Origin: Pseudomonadales bacterium
GTDB lineage: Bacteria > Pseudomonadota > Gammaproteobacteria > Pseudomonadales > Azotimanducaceae
Assembly (NCBI GenBank): GCA_022822135.1
Contig: JAJECH010000012.1
Coordinates: forward strand, 62,001 to 126,000
Length of the DNA: 64,000 bases
Direction of reading: 5' to 3'
The stretch's first letter is position 1, and the number at the start of each line of letters is the position of its first letter. Both the position numbers and the translations under genes were made by a program. Under the pieces are notes generated by a model. The model was not told the origin of the DNA and ran no database searches. It saw only the letters and a program-made list of their open reading frames with translations. Shown here one piece after another: positions 1-8,491 of this stretch.

Positions 1-11
1 TAGTAACGCAA

Positions 12-908
12 ATGGACATTGCCGCTCAGGGAGCACAACCAAATCTCGACGGTCTCTTTCAAGATCTTGAGCGGTACGGACTAATGAAGTACGCCCTCGA
101 ACTCGACGCGTACGGCATGACGGTGATTCCGCCCGAAACGATGGGAGTCGACGCGGATTTCGTCACGCGACTAAGAGACGCAATCATCCGCACGTGTGAA
201 AAGCGCAATGACCTTTCCATCGGCGATCCAGCTGATTCTTCACCCGAAGATGTCGGCAAAGCCTTCATTAATTCGTGGTACTTGCTGCAGGAAGACGAGG
301 TCTTCGTCGAGGCTGCGTTGAATCCGCGCGTACTGACCATGGCACGCTGGCTGTGCGGTCAAAGTGCCGTTTTAGCTGGACATACGTGGATCATCAAACC
401 GAAAACCAAACATGGATTAGGTTTGCACAGCGATGCTCACGGTATTCCTCCTGGCGGCGGACATATCGCTCACGTGGCGAACCTCTCCTGGTTGTGTACT
501 GATTACACATCGGCAGATGACGGACCAACGGTATTCGTACCCGGAAGTCATCGTTATGGTCGTGCGACACTACCGCACGAGTCTTCGCTTGAAGAGACAC
601 CTTTTCCGGTTGTAACACTTGAAGGTGAAGCTGGATCACTTGCCGTTTGGCACGGTTCGACGTGGCACGGCTCGCAACCGCGAAAGAATCCCGGCTTGAG
701 AGTGACCTTGGTGCAGGTGTTCATGCGAATGCACATGCGACCGATTCACCTTTGGGATCGTGATGAGATCAGCAGCAACCTACTCTCCAAGTATCCAGAA
801 CTGGAACGTGTATTAGGTCTTGAATCGCTGTACCCCTATAAAGAACACAATCATCATCCTGAACGTGTTGGTCCGTTTATGAAAACAGGTACCGACCCGT
901 TCGCGTAA
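12..908 (+). CDS. Phytanoyl-CoA dioxygenase (PhyH) family Fe(II)/2-oxoglutarate oxygenase
   Basis: Predicted non-heme iron oxygenase that would hydroxylate an unidentified substrate using 2-oxoglutarate and O2 in the cytoplasm. The iron-binding facial triad is visible: the HxD pair at H139/D141 (GLHSDAHG) and a distal histidine at H219 in the HGSTWHGS segment, followed by R230 in GLRVTL as a likely 2-oxoglutarate anchor. The 298-residue length is normal for the family. ATG start; only 11 bases precede it in the window, so its promoter and upstream neighbours are unseen. An SMP-30-type lactonase gene follows after 27 bases on the same strand, suggesting a two-gene catabolic unit. Substrate cannot be assigned from sequence. 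One of three PhyH-like genes here. Confidence 0.85.
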   Translation: MDIAAQGAQPNLDGLFQDLERYGLMKYALELDAYGMTVIPPETMGVDADFVTRLRDAIIRTCEKRNDLSIGDPADSSPEDVGKAFINSWYLLQEDEVFVEAALNPRVLTMARWLCGQSAVLAGHTWIIKPKTKHGLGLHSDAHGIPPGGGHIAHVANLSWLCTDYTSADDGPTVFVPGSHRYGRATLPHESSLEETPFPVVTLEGEAGSLAVWHGSTWHGSQPRKNPGLRVTLVQVFMRMHMRPIHLWDRDEISSNLLSKYPELERVLGLESLYPYKEHNHHPERVGPFMKTGTDPFA

Positions 909-935
909 CGATCGCACGATACAAAGAGATTCAAA

Positions 936-1823
936 TTGGGTATTGAAGTCAGAGATTCACGACTACTCGACATAGTCAACGAAGGCACTGAACTGGAAGT
1001 TCTCGGCGATGGATTCGGATTCACGGAGGGACCAATCTGGCACCCTCACCAAAAACACCTTACGTTTTCGGACATTCCTAGTAACCGTATGCATCGTTGG
1101 TCCGAAGCGACCGGTGTGACGGTCTACCGTGAGCCGAGTAACCTCGCCAACGGTAACACCTTCGACAAGCAAGGCCGGATTTTGTCGTGTGAACACGGCA
1201 CAAGCCGAGTGGTGCGCGAGGAACTTGACGGTTCGATAAACGTCCTAGCAAGCCACTGGGATGGGAAAGAACTCAATAGTCCGAATGACATTGTCGTACG
1301 GAGTAACGGAGACATCTTCTTCACGGATCCCACGTTCGGAAGGGCTGACCATACGGGGATACCACGCGAACTCGAGCTGGACCATAGAGGCGTCTACAAG
1401 ATTGACGGACAATCTGGGGAGTTAGCGCTCTTGCGAAGCGACTTTACCCAACCAAATGGTTTAGCCTTCAGCCAAGACGAACAATGTCTTTACGTCGCCG
1501 ACACCCCCGAGATGCACATCCGCAAATTCAATGTTGCTGATGACGGCTCGCTGACTGGCGGCGAAGTGTTCACGAGATCTTCTGGTCAAGGCGCTGGAGC
1601 TCCAGACGGCTTAAAGGTGGACTCGAACGACGATGTCTATTGCTGTGGTCCAGGTGGTGTTCACGTCTACGCACCGGATGGCGTATGCTTAGGAGTGATT
1701 CAAACGCCAGCATTCTGCGCTAATTTCACCTGGGGCGACGATGACTACCTCACGTTTTACATGACTTCCTCGAATCACCTTTATCGGATTCCGGTAAAAG
1801 TACCAGGGGTTCCGCTTTTCTAA
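936..1823 (+). CDS. SMP-30/gluconolactonase/LRE family protein
   Basis: Six-bladed beta-propeller of the SMP-30/gluconolactonase family, which opens sugar lactones or related esters with a single divalent metal. The expected ligands are in place: E31 (FTEGPIW), N117 (NSPND), N174 (QPNGLAF) and D224 (APDGLKV). At 295 residues it is full length. The start is a TTG preceded by a purine-rich AAAGAGA at a suitable distance; no in-frame ATG lies nearer the conserved core. It follows the PhyH oxygenase gene closely and probably shares its transcript, so the pair may act in sequence on one compound. Which lactone or ester is used is unknown. Confidence 0.85.
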   Translation: MGIEVRDSRLLDIVNEGTELEVLGDGFGFTEGPIWHPHQKHLTFSDIPSNRMHRWSEATGVTVYREPSNLANGNTFDKQGRILSCEHGTSRVVREELDGSINVLASHWDGKELNSPNDIVVRSNGDIFFTDPTFGRADHTGIPRELELDHRGVYKIDGQSGELALLRSDFTQPNGLAFSQDEQCLYVADTPEMHIRKFNVADDGSLTGGEVFTRSSGQGAGAPDGLKVDSNDDVYCCGPGGVHVYAPDGVCLGVIQTPAFCANFTWGDDDYLTFYMTSSNHLYRIPVKVPGVPLF

Positions 1824-1872
1824 TCAACAAGGCAACCATCGTTCTTTCAATCGAACTGGAGGGAGCGTCAAC

Positions 1873-2115
1873 ATGGCTGATCAAATTTCAAAATCCATGA
1901 CCACAGTTGGCTGGGTGTTAATCTCAATCATCTGTATCGTCGCGGCAGTCGGCGTCGGTTATGTCATCATCATGCTGCTCATATCCCCGATCCCGATCTG
2001 GATAAAGATTCTTGCTGTTGTTGGCATATTAGGTTTCGCACTGCTAATGGCTTCAGTCATTCGCGACCGATTTAAGGCGCAAAAAGACGACAAGTACAAG
2101 GACATTGAGGTGTAA
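1873..2115 (+). CDS. Small two-helix membrane protein, function unknown
   Basis: An 80-residue protein with two strongly hydrophobic segments (about residues 13-36 and 42-62) separated by a Pro-rich turn (SPIPIW), then a charged, lysine-rich tail. It should sit in the inner membrane as a hairpin. A good ribosome binding site (GGAGGGAG) lies before the ATG. It ends two bases before the YbjQ-family gene, so the two are almost certainly co-transcribed and possibly translationally coupled. I do not recognise a family. Hydrophobicity pattern, ribosome binding site and coupling make it a real gene. Confidence 0.7.
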   Translation: MADQISKSMTTVGWVLISIICIVAAVGVGYVIIMLLISPIPIWIKILAVVGILGFALLMASVIRDRFKAQKDDKYKDIEV

Positions 2116-2117
2116 GC

Positions 2118-2438
2118 ATGCTCATCGTGACAAGCGATTCGGTACCGGGTAAGCGAATTGTTAAAACGCTTGGATTAGTGCGGGGCAACACAGTTCGTGC
2201 ACGGCATGTCGGTCATGACATCATGGCCGGTTTGCGCAACCTAGTTGGTGGCGAGATCGGTGAATACGCAAAGCTCGTTGCGGAGAGCCGAGAGCAGAGT
2301 ATTGATCGAATGGAAGCTGAAGCACAAGCGTTAGGCGCAAATGCAATTGTCTGCGTGAGATTCGGTACCTCCGTGATGGCGCAGTCAGCAGCGGAACTGC
2401 TCGCGTACGGTACGGCAGTCATCGTCGAAGATGAATAG
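2118..2438 (+). CDS. YbjQ family (UPF0145) putative heavy-metal-binding protein
   Basis: Belongs to the YbjQ/UPF0145 family of small oligomeric proteins often annotated as heavy-metal binding; the biochemical role is not established. The 106-residue length matches. Family features seen are the opening LIVTSDSVPG strand, the GLVRGN turn, the central helix with YAKLVAESREQSIDRM, and the closing LGANAIVCVRF and YGTAVIV strands. ATG start two bases after the stop of the small membrane-protein gene, which may tether it or share its function. A short hairpin overlaps its stop codon. Confidence 0.85.
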   Translation: MLIVTSDSVPGKRIVKTLGLVRGNTVRARHVGHDIMAGLRNLVGGEIGEYAKLVAESREQSIDRMEAEAQALGANAIVCVRFGTSVMAQSAAELLAYGTAVIVEDE

Positions 2439-2455
2439 GTGACGTCGAATCACCT
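2437..2455 (+). terminator. Possible weak terminator hairpin after the ybjQ-like gene
   Basis: A perfect 6-base inverted repeat, AGGTGA and TCACCT, with a 7-base loop begins inside the stop codon. Only a poor T tract follows, so termination by this hairpin alone is doubtful. The next gene is convergent, which makes a terminator here sensible. Confidence 0.3.
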
Positions 2456-2516
2456 TGCCTTCGGTATTGGTTGGTCCGCGGTAGAAAGGCAGAGCTAGCT
2501 TCGGGCTATATATAGC

Positions 2517-3884
2517 CTACATTTCCTCTACGTTCAACCTCGTTGCCCATTGGGTCGCTTGGTCTCGCATTAAAGCCGCATCTTCTGCAAGAACCATACC
2601 TTCGTCAATAGAGCGCGACAGTGCTGCACCCCAAGCCTCCAGGTACGTCTCGGCGTCAGGATACAGTGACGAAAGTTTCTCTTTGTCGAAATCAACTGCC
2701 GTGCCGTAAAGAAAGCCAAATCTAGTACCTTCTTGGCGTATACCGAACCCGCTATGAGCCGCTGATGGCGCTTCCAAGTCCGGCAGTCGGATTCCACCAA
2801 CCGCGTTACCGTGATCATCACGGACGACTTCTGGGATTTGCGATTCTGAATTGACCTCAATCCGAGGCATTTTTGGTGGCGCGACACCATCCTTGATCCA
2901 GTTATGGAGATGGCGAATGGCCGCGTTATAAACCGGTGAATACGCCAACCAGTTTTGGCCAGAACTTGGTTCCGCCGGTCGCGGCACGGAAACATGCGAC
3001 GTGCCTGCTACCTCCCAATATCGAAATTGATCCGAGTCCTCTTCTCGAACACCATAGTAGCTGGGAACTTCGGTTTCTGAATTTACGACGATGGTAGGCA
3101 CTTCGAGATCAGCACGAATCGACGCACGATTTGATCTTCTTCGCTCGCCATCGATCGCCGATGCAAACGGCGTTACCCTACCGAAGTCAATAAACGGTAT
3201 ATAGCCGTCGAACACCTTTTCGATATGGTGAACGCCATTGATGTAGGTTCGCAATCTGTTCGCTGACTGTGACGCACCGACAGCGATTAGTCGTTCGACG
3301 TCAAGACCTCCCATCGGATCGATCGAATCCTTGTGCCTATCCGGACCAAGTAACCTCGCGACCTGAGTAAACATCGAATACGAATATGCGTCACCCGGAT
3401 GAACGAGCGATCCATAGCGTTCCGGGTCCCAAGTTTTCAATCCCTGTGGATCTTGTGGAAATCCATCAATACCGATTTTTTGAGCAGAAACCCCTACCCA
3501 CGCATAACCACGGAGAGATTCACCTGCCGCATTTCCCAGTTCGAATCCGGCGGTCACGTTTAACCAGAAAACGATGACAGTGCCGTTAAAACGTTCTGAC
3601 TCACTGGGTCTCACAACCAACATACGCGTCTTAAACGCAGCCTTGTTATCGGAAGGTTTCGACTCCCATTTGCCGTCCGGTGTGTGAGTACCTTCTACAA
3701 GCTCGTAGGTGTTAGCTTGACCTTCAATAAAGAACTCCTCAGACACATATCCCAGTTTCGCTACGTCTACAGCTGAAAAAGGTTCCCCGCGCTCGCCACC
3801 CGTAATCGGTCCGGTGAGTGTGGCTGCATTCGTTGCGACAGAGCAACCAAGGCAGAACGCCATGGATAAGGCTACTTTTCGCAT
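2517..3884 (-). CDS. Secreted alpha/beta-hydrolase domain protein
   Basis: Exported hydrolase of about 455 residues, resembling proteins labelled 'alpha/beta hydrolase domain-containing' (Abhydrolase_10 type). From the chosen start it opens with a classic signal peptide (MRKVALSMAFCLGCSVATNAA), so the mature enzyme acts in the periplasm or outside. The nucleophile is probably the central serine of GASQSAN; a late ATGTSHV-like segment (EVAGTSHVSVP) supplies the likely catalytic histidine. I chose the ATG at 3884 over an in-frame start 75 bases upstream because AAGGAGTAATC sits just before it and the signal peptide begins there. A 14-base palindrome (2504-2517) directly follows the stop. Substrate unknown. 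Confidence 0.75.
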   Translation of the reverse strand: MRKVALSMAFCLGCSVATNAATLTGPITGGERGEPFSAVDVAKLGYVSEEFFIEGQANTYELVEGTHTPDGKWESKPSDNKAAFKTRMLVVRPSESERFNGTVIVFWLNVTAGFELGNAAGESLRGYAWVGVSAQKIGIDGFPQDPQGLKTWDPERYGSLVHPGDAYSYSMFTQVARLLGPDRHKDSIDPMGGLDVERLIAVGASQSANRLRTYINGVHHIEKVFDGYIPFIDFGRVTPFASAIDGERRRSNRASIRADLEVPTIVVNSETEVPSYYGVREEDSDQFRYWEVAGTSHVSVPRPAEPSSGQNWLAYSPVYNAAIRHLHNWIKDGVAPPKMPRIEVNSESQIPEVVRDDHGNAVGGIRLPDLEAPSAAHSGFGIRQEGTRFGFLYGTAVDFDKEKLSSLYPDAETYLEAWGAALSRSIDEGMVLAEDAALMRDQATQWATRLNVEEM

Positions 3885-4146
3885 TCGGTGATTACTCCTT
3901 CGCTTCTTCGACTGACAATCGCGGACTAACGGCTCGACCATCTTTGGGAGCGTTCTCAATGAAACTGTCCACTACATTCCGTTGAGTATAGCGGTTGTCT
4001 TGAAGACATAATCAAGTTCTACATCTAAACATTCAATCGGAACACTCTTTCGAAAGGTGCGTTTTACGTTTCCACTTCTTCTCGCAAACAACCATAAAGG
4101 ACGCTCGACGAAGCTGAGCTCAATCGACCTTTAGTAGGAAAGTGAT

Positions 4147-4794
4147 TTGAGCCGTTACACCCACATTCTTTTGGACCACGATGGCGTTCTCGTCGATACG
4201 GAACCGCTCTACTTCCACGCAACTCAGGAATGCGTCGCGGAACTAGGTGTTAGTCTCCAACTGTCCGACTACTTGACCCTTATGGCACAAGGTAGAAACG
4301 CCTGGGAGTTAGCGCGAAAGCGTCGCATAAGCGAAGATGAGATAAGTCGTGTTCGACATCGGCGCAACTTACGCTATCGCGAATTGATTGCGTCTGAACC
4401 GATCGACATCGACGGTGTAGAAGATGTACTCGCGAATCTCGCCCGCAGTTTTCGTCTCGCCATCGTTACTACAGCACTGGCAGAAGACTTTGAAGTAATC
4501 CACCGACGCCGCAATATCGTGCCGCTAGTGGATTTCGTTCTGACTCGGGAAGACTACGCAAACAGTAAACCCCATCCCGATCCTTATCTCGCAGCGCTCG
4601 AGCGATTCAAAATTAGTCCTCGTGCTGCACTCGCAGTTGAGGATTCACAACGCGGATTACAAGCCGCGACCGCCGCCGGTCTGGACTGTGTTGTGGTACA
4701 CAATGCGTTTACGGCTGCACAAGATTTTTCGGCAGCGACGTACCGTATAGAACACCTCGCCGATCTGCCATCCTGCGTACTGAATTTACCTTAA
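4147..4794 (+). CDS. HAD-superfamily hydrolase, phosphoglycolate phosphatase/beta-phosphoglucomutase-like
   Basis: Cytoplasmic phosphatase or phosphomutase of the haloacid dehalogenase superfamily, subfamily IA. All four motifs are readable: motif I LLDHDGVLVDTE with nucleophile D10 and acid/base D12, motif II threonine in IVTTALA, motif III lysine in SKPHPDPY, and motif IV VEDSQRG. The helical cap lies between motifs I and II. Length 215 is typical. The start is a TTG with AGTAGGAA upstream. It stands alone, with a pseudogene after it. The substrate (sugar phosphate or phosphoglycolate-like) cannot be decided. Confidence 0.85.
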   Translation: MSRYTHILLDHDGVLVDTEPLYFHATQECVAELGVSLQLSDYLTLMAQGRNAWELARKRRISEDEISRVRHRRNLRYRELIASEPIDIDGVEDVLANLARSFRLAIVTTALAEDFEVIHRRRNIVPLVDFVLTREDYANSKPHPDPYLAALERFKISPRAALAVEDSQRGLQAATAAGLDCVVVHNAFTAAQDFSAATYRIEHLADLPSCVLNLP

Positions 4795-4922
4795 GCTGGA
4801 ATCTCAATATGAGATGCGACTCCACATGATGGATCGTTTGTGGCAACGCGGGACTAACTTCAACTCTACGCTTTTTACTTTCAAGCGATTTTGCAGCCCG
4901 ATAGCATGTAAGCTACATGTGA

Positions 4923-5178
4923 ATTTCTCTCACGACGGACCAACCCATTAATACACAACCAGAGCTAATCATCCGCGGTGGATTTGTGGTCGATGGCTTA
5001 GGAGGCGAACCAAGCCTCGCTGACGTCGCAATTCACGACGCCAAGATCATCGAAGTCGGCAAGATTGACGCAACCGAGCATCGGTTACAAAGCAACGCTA
5101 GTCAATGGACAATTCAATGTGCTGGACGGCAAATCAACCGATGTGCATGCAGGTAAAGTCCTACGACACGGGAGCTGA
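4923..5178 (+). pseudogene. Remnant of an N-acyl-D-amino-acid deacylase-type amidohydrolase with internal deletion
   Basis: Two ends of one family survive without the middle. In one frame (codons from 4923) I read LIIRGGFVVDGLGGEP then LADVAIHDAKIIEVGKI, the normal N-terminal strands of D-aminoacylase/N-acyl-D-glutamate deacylase amidohydrolases. From about 5080 the next frame reads IGYKATLVNGQFNVLDGKST then GKVLRHGS and a stop at 5176-5178, the normal C-terminus (usually VNGxxxxxxGxxTGxxPGxxLR). Several hundred codons holding the metal-binding barrel are missing, the two parts are in different frames, and there is no ATG, GTG or TTG in frame at the front. The gene is dead. The DUF1330 gene starts 47 bases later and may once have been its operon partner. 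Confidence 0.8.
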
Positions 5179-5225
5179 TTCACTGAACCACGCGTATCCG
5201 ATTCGCAAATTTTGGAGAGAGCCAC

Positions 5226-5645
5226 ATGGAAGTTAAGAACCAAGTATCGCCAGACATGCAGGTCGCAATGAATTTCTTCAGTGAGGCTGAAGACGGACCC
5301 TTTGTCATGTTGAACCTCCTGAAGTTCAAAGATAGAGCTGAATACGACGATGGTTCGGACACTAATCTCAGTGGCCGCGAGGCGTATCAGAAATACGGTA
5401 ACGTCGTGTCCCAGTGCTTGCAGAAAGTCGGGGGTAGATTGATTTTCGGCGGTATGGTAACGGGTCTGCTGCTTGGTGAAATTGAAGAGAACTGGGACAT
5501 GGTCGCTCTAGTCGAATACCCGTCACTGGAAGCGTTTCGAAGTATGACCAGCCTTCCCGAATTTACGGCTGCTTCAAAACATCGGAGCGCGGGTCTTGCT
5601 GGTCAACTGAACATAAAGGTCAAACCTGGGGGTCTAGTCTCCTAA
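5226..5645 (+). CDS. DUF1330 family protein
   Basis: Small ferredoxin-fold (dimeric alpha/beta barrel-like) protein of the DUF1330 family. Family marks are the GPFVMLNLLKFKDRAEY strand, the GREAYQKYG helix, GGRLIFGG, the WDMVALVEYPSLEAFRSM segment and the terminal HRSAGLAGQ. The role of the family is not established. The 139-residue length is somewhat longer than the shortest members. ATG start with GGAGAGAG in front. It directly follows the amidohydrolase remnant and has no functional operon partner. Confidence 0.8.
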   Translation: MEVKNQVSPDMQVAMNFFSEAEDGPFVMLNLLKFKDRAEYDDGSDTNLSGREAYQKYGNVVSQCLQKVGGRLIFGGMVTGLLLGEIEENWDMVALVEYPSLEAFRSMTSLPEFTAASKHRSAGLAGQLNIKVKPGGLVS

Positions 5646-5829
5646 CTTCCAAAGTTCCTCGAACGTTCTTGTCAAAATTCGAGCAACGAACCAAACAGGA
5701 CGTAATCCACGCGTCGACTTTTCTTCGGACACCTAACGGGTCGGCTGACAAGAAACACTCAAGACGCGCTAAGTTCGCGCCCGACAACGTCTATTGCAAG
5801 CTCGGCCGTGAGTTCTAAATCGACACCGC

Positions 5830-6726
5830 TTAATCTGATGGATATTCGACTAGTCTCCATCGAACACCGCAAATATCCAACGACTCGAACGTCTTTCGAC
5901 TACCTGGTACAGACCATAGATCAACTCCCACGACGCCCGTTCTTCCGTCAGGTGCGGGTGTTACGAAACGCATCGTCTGGCCAGCAGCTAAATGGAGGAT
6001 GGATGGTTGATCGCTGTCGATCCAGCATCCTGCTCCTAAACCTTGCTGCCATCGCGCGCAAACTTCCTCAGGGTCGTTATCCCGAGGCGCGATCTCGACC
6101 GCAGCGAATCCCGTCGTCACGCCTCCGTGAGGACGTGAGTCCACGCCATTCTGCCAAGAATTTCCCGCTGGAAAATAAGCACCCTTATTTCGAGGAAAAT
6201 GATCGTGCCCTGGCCAGTTTTCCTGAATTTCCGCCAATGTGCCGAAGTCATGAGGGTGAAACTGCACGTTCACACCCGCAACTATTCCTTCTTCCTTTGG
6301 CAGTGATTCGCCCAGCACGTAATTTCGCGACGTCATGTCTGCGAATCCAGAACCAGGCGAACCAGGACAGCTGATTAATCCGCCTGAAACCATGCCGATC
6401 GCATGACCTTGTTCAGCCATCGAAAGCGAAGCAACGGAAACGTCTGGAACTTGTACGATTGCCATGTAGCCGCAATCACCGTTGCGTTCTAACAATCTCG
6501 TCTGTGTAGTAGAGTTCTTCCAAGCGAGGTCCGATGGGCAAACGGTCTCTAAAAATGAATCACCCAACCGAATGTGGGTGTTGGTGAGGTTACCACCTGC
6601 TGCCATATTGGGATCCCGGAACACCACCTTTGCATCAAGTGCAGCACACAGCAAATTCGACGTCCACTCAAGGTCGTAGGCTAACAAGCAAATTTGTCGA
6701 AGACGTAATACGGGATCTACGGTCAC
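5830..6726 (-). CDS. VOC/glyoxalase-like domain protein
   Basis: A 298-residue protein with two glyoxalase-like (vicinal oxygen chelate) halves. The N-terminal half begins with RLRQICLLAYDLEWTSNLLC, the beta-alpha pattern of a VOC module, and has GDSFLETVCP where the metal-binding glutamate strand is expected; the second half begins near GVNVQFHPHDFGTLAEI. The canonical histidine of the first strand is not obvious, so catalysis is uncertain; it could be a binding protein. It is transcribed alone. The 184 bases after its stop, up to the DUF1330 gene, show nothing I recognise. Confidence 0.7.
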   Translation of the reverse strand: MTVDPVLRLRQICLLAYDLEWTSNLLCAALDAKVVFRDPNMAAGGNLTNTHIRLGDSFLETVCPSDLAWKNSTTQTRLLERNGDCGYMAIVQVPDVSVASLSMAEQGHAIGMVSGGLISCPGSPGSGFADMTSRNYVLGESLPKEEGIVAGVNVQFHPHDFGTLAEIQENWPGHDHFPRNKGAYFPAGNSWQNGVDSRPHGGVTTGFAAVEIAPRDNDPEEVCARWQQGLGAGCWIDSDQPSILHLAAGQTMRFVTPAPDGRTGVVGVDLWSVPGSRKTFESLDICGVRWRLVEYPSD

Positions 6727-6966
6727 AAGAAATCTACCAATCCGAAGAACGGTGAATCATAGGAGCGCGTCTCGTTGCGACATCGATTGCCCATTTCGAG
6801 CTAAATATCTCGACGTTCGAATCATCTCATTGAACCATCGCAAACCTTATGACCTAACATCGTAAGCTAACAAATCGGGATAATGCACACGTAGAACCTA
6901 AGGAAGAAATGGCGACACCGGTTAAACAAAAGCCCCATTTCTCTCGATCGATCGTCTATTGCGGTT

Positions 6967-8475
6967 ATGGACGACTCTGATCAGAACCACTCAGCGATCA
7001 ACGTAAGCGACACCTATGCCGCGCTTGATCTAGGTTCAAACAGCTTTCACCTGCTCGTCGCACACGACCACAATGGCTCGATTCAGGTACTAGACCGTCA
7101 TCGAGAAATGACGCGACTCGCAGCAGGACTTGAGTCCAGTGGCGCGCTATCACAAGAGTGTATTGACTTGGCTTTGGCAAGCCTTCGTCGTATCAGTCAG
7201 CGTATTCGCTCACTTCCTCACCACAACGTTCGCATCGTCGGTACCAATGCGCTGCGACAAGCATCTAATAGAGAAGCCTTCATAAGTCAGGCGGAGGCTA
7301 TATTGGGTTGCAACATTGACGTAATCAGTGGTAGAGAAGAAGGCCGACTGATCTACGCGGCGGTTGCTCAGTCGATTGAGAGTCGCGCGGATTTGCGACT
7401 TGTTATTGACATTGGTGGAGGCAGCACCGAATTGATCGCTGGTCACCGATTCGAGCCCCACCTAAGCGAAAGTATCCAAATCGGCTGTATTTCGATGACC
7501 GAACGCTGGTTTAAGGAAGGAAAACTCACTACTTCGCGTATGGCAAATGCCGTTCAGGACACGCAATTAGAACTTGAGGTCGTAGAGCACGGCTTTCGCA
7601 CTCATGGTTGGGAACTTGCCGTCGGGACAAGTGGCACGATTCTTGCGGTTCAAAAGGCGATCGCGCAATTCAGTTCGGAAGGTATTACGAAACCAACATT
7701 GAAAGAACTTGCTCGGCGCCTAGTTTGCTTCGGTCACATTGACAACATCGACCCATCGTGGTGTTCAGTACGTAGAGCTCAGTCGCTACCCGGTGGCGTT
7801 GCCATGCTCCAAGGCATCTTCAAAACACTAAAGCTAGACACGTTGGAAGTGTCAACCGGCGCACTTAGAGAGGGTCTTCTACATGAACTAGTGGGGCGCG
7901 CACACGACGTCGATATACGCGAACGATCAGTTCGTGCTCTCGTCCCTCGTTTCCACGTCGACCAGCAACACGCCACATTGGTCGCACGATCCGCGTTGGC
8001 AATGTTCGATCAACTTTTCCCAAATCTAAACGACGAGTTCGAGGACGAGCGGCAGTTGCTCCGCTGGGCAGCAATACTCCATGAAATAGGTATGGGAATC
8101 TCGCACAGCGCTTATCACAAGCACGGGGCGTATCTGCTCGAAAACTTGGATTTGCCAGGTTTCACGCTTACAGAGCAATCGCAACTCGCGTGGCTCGTCC
8201 GAACCCATCGTCGTCGACTTCAAACAGAAGAACCGATGCCTCACGGCAAGTCACTTATGCATCTTTGCGTGATTCTGCGATTAGCGGTCACGTTTCGACG
8301 CAATCGCTCGGATGCCAGACCTGTCGAAACGAAATTCAGCAAGAAGGGTGACACCTATTCGATTGACATCGATAAGAATTGGTTGAACGCCCACCCTTTA
8401 ACTAGGATGGACCTTGAGCAGGAGTCGAATGTGCTGTCAGATGCCGGTATTGAACTCGAGCTCAAGGAAGTCTAA
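6967..8475 (+). CDS. ppx: Exopolyphosphatase (Ppx/GppA family)
   Basis: Removes terminal phosphate from polyphosphate (Ppx) or hydrolyses pppGpp (GppA). The ASKHA ATPase fold is visible: phosphate 1 loop AALDLGSNSFHLLVA, SGREEGRLIYAAV, the second glycine-rich motif VIDIGGGSTELI, and VGTSGTILA. The C-terminal half carries an HD-like helical domain (ILHEIGMGISHSAYHKHGAY). Length 502 is closer to Ppx and GppA than to the short forms. It runs convergent to ppk1 with 16 bases between the stops, which favours the exopolyphosphatase role. ATG start. The 240 bases upstream hold its promoter region, without a site I can define. Confidence 0.88.
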   Translation: MDDSDQNHSAINVSDTYAALDLGSNSFHLLVAHDHNGSIQVLDRHREMTRLAAGLESSGALSQECIDLALASLRRISQRIRSLPHHNVRIVGTNALRQASNREAFISQAEAILGCNIDVISGREEGRLIYAAVAQSIESRADLRLVIDIGGGSTELIAGHRFEPHLSESIQIGCISMTERWFKEGKLTTSRMANAVQDTQLELEVVEHGFRTHGWELAVGTSGTILAVQKAIAQFSSEGITKPTLKELARRLVCFGHIDNIDPSWCSVRRAQSLPGGVAMLQGIFKTLKLDTLEVSTGALREGLLHELVGRAHDVDIRERSVRALVPRFHVDQQHATLVARSALAMFDQLFPNLNDEFEDERQLLRWAAILHEIGMGISHSAYHKHGAYLLENLDLPGFTLTEQSQLAWLVRTHRRRLQTEEPMPHGKSLMHLCVILRLAVTFRRNRSDARPVETKFSKKGDTYSIDIDKNWLNAHPLTRMDLEQESNVLSDAGIELELKEV

Positions 8476-8491
8476 ATCGAGACTAACCCAA

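Noticed and set aside
2504-2517. Palindrome GGCTATATATAGCC behind the exported hydrolase gene
   Set aside because: Mostly AT alternation, short stem and no T tract; too weak to call a terminator.
5808-6374. 188-codon plus-strand frame opposite the VOC gene
   Set aside because: Complementary to a well-supported VOC protein; Arg- and Ser-rich shadow product.
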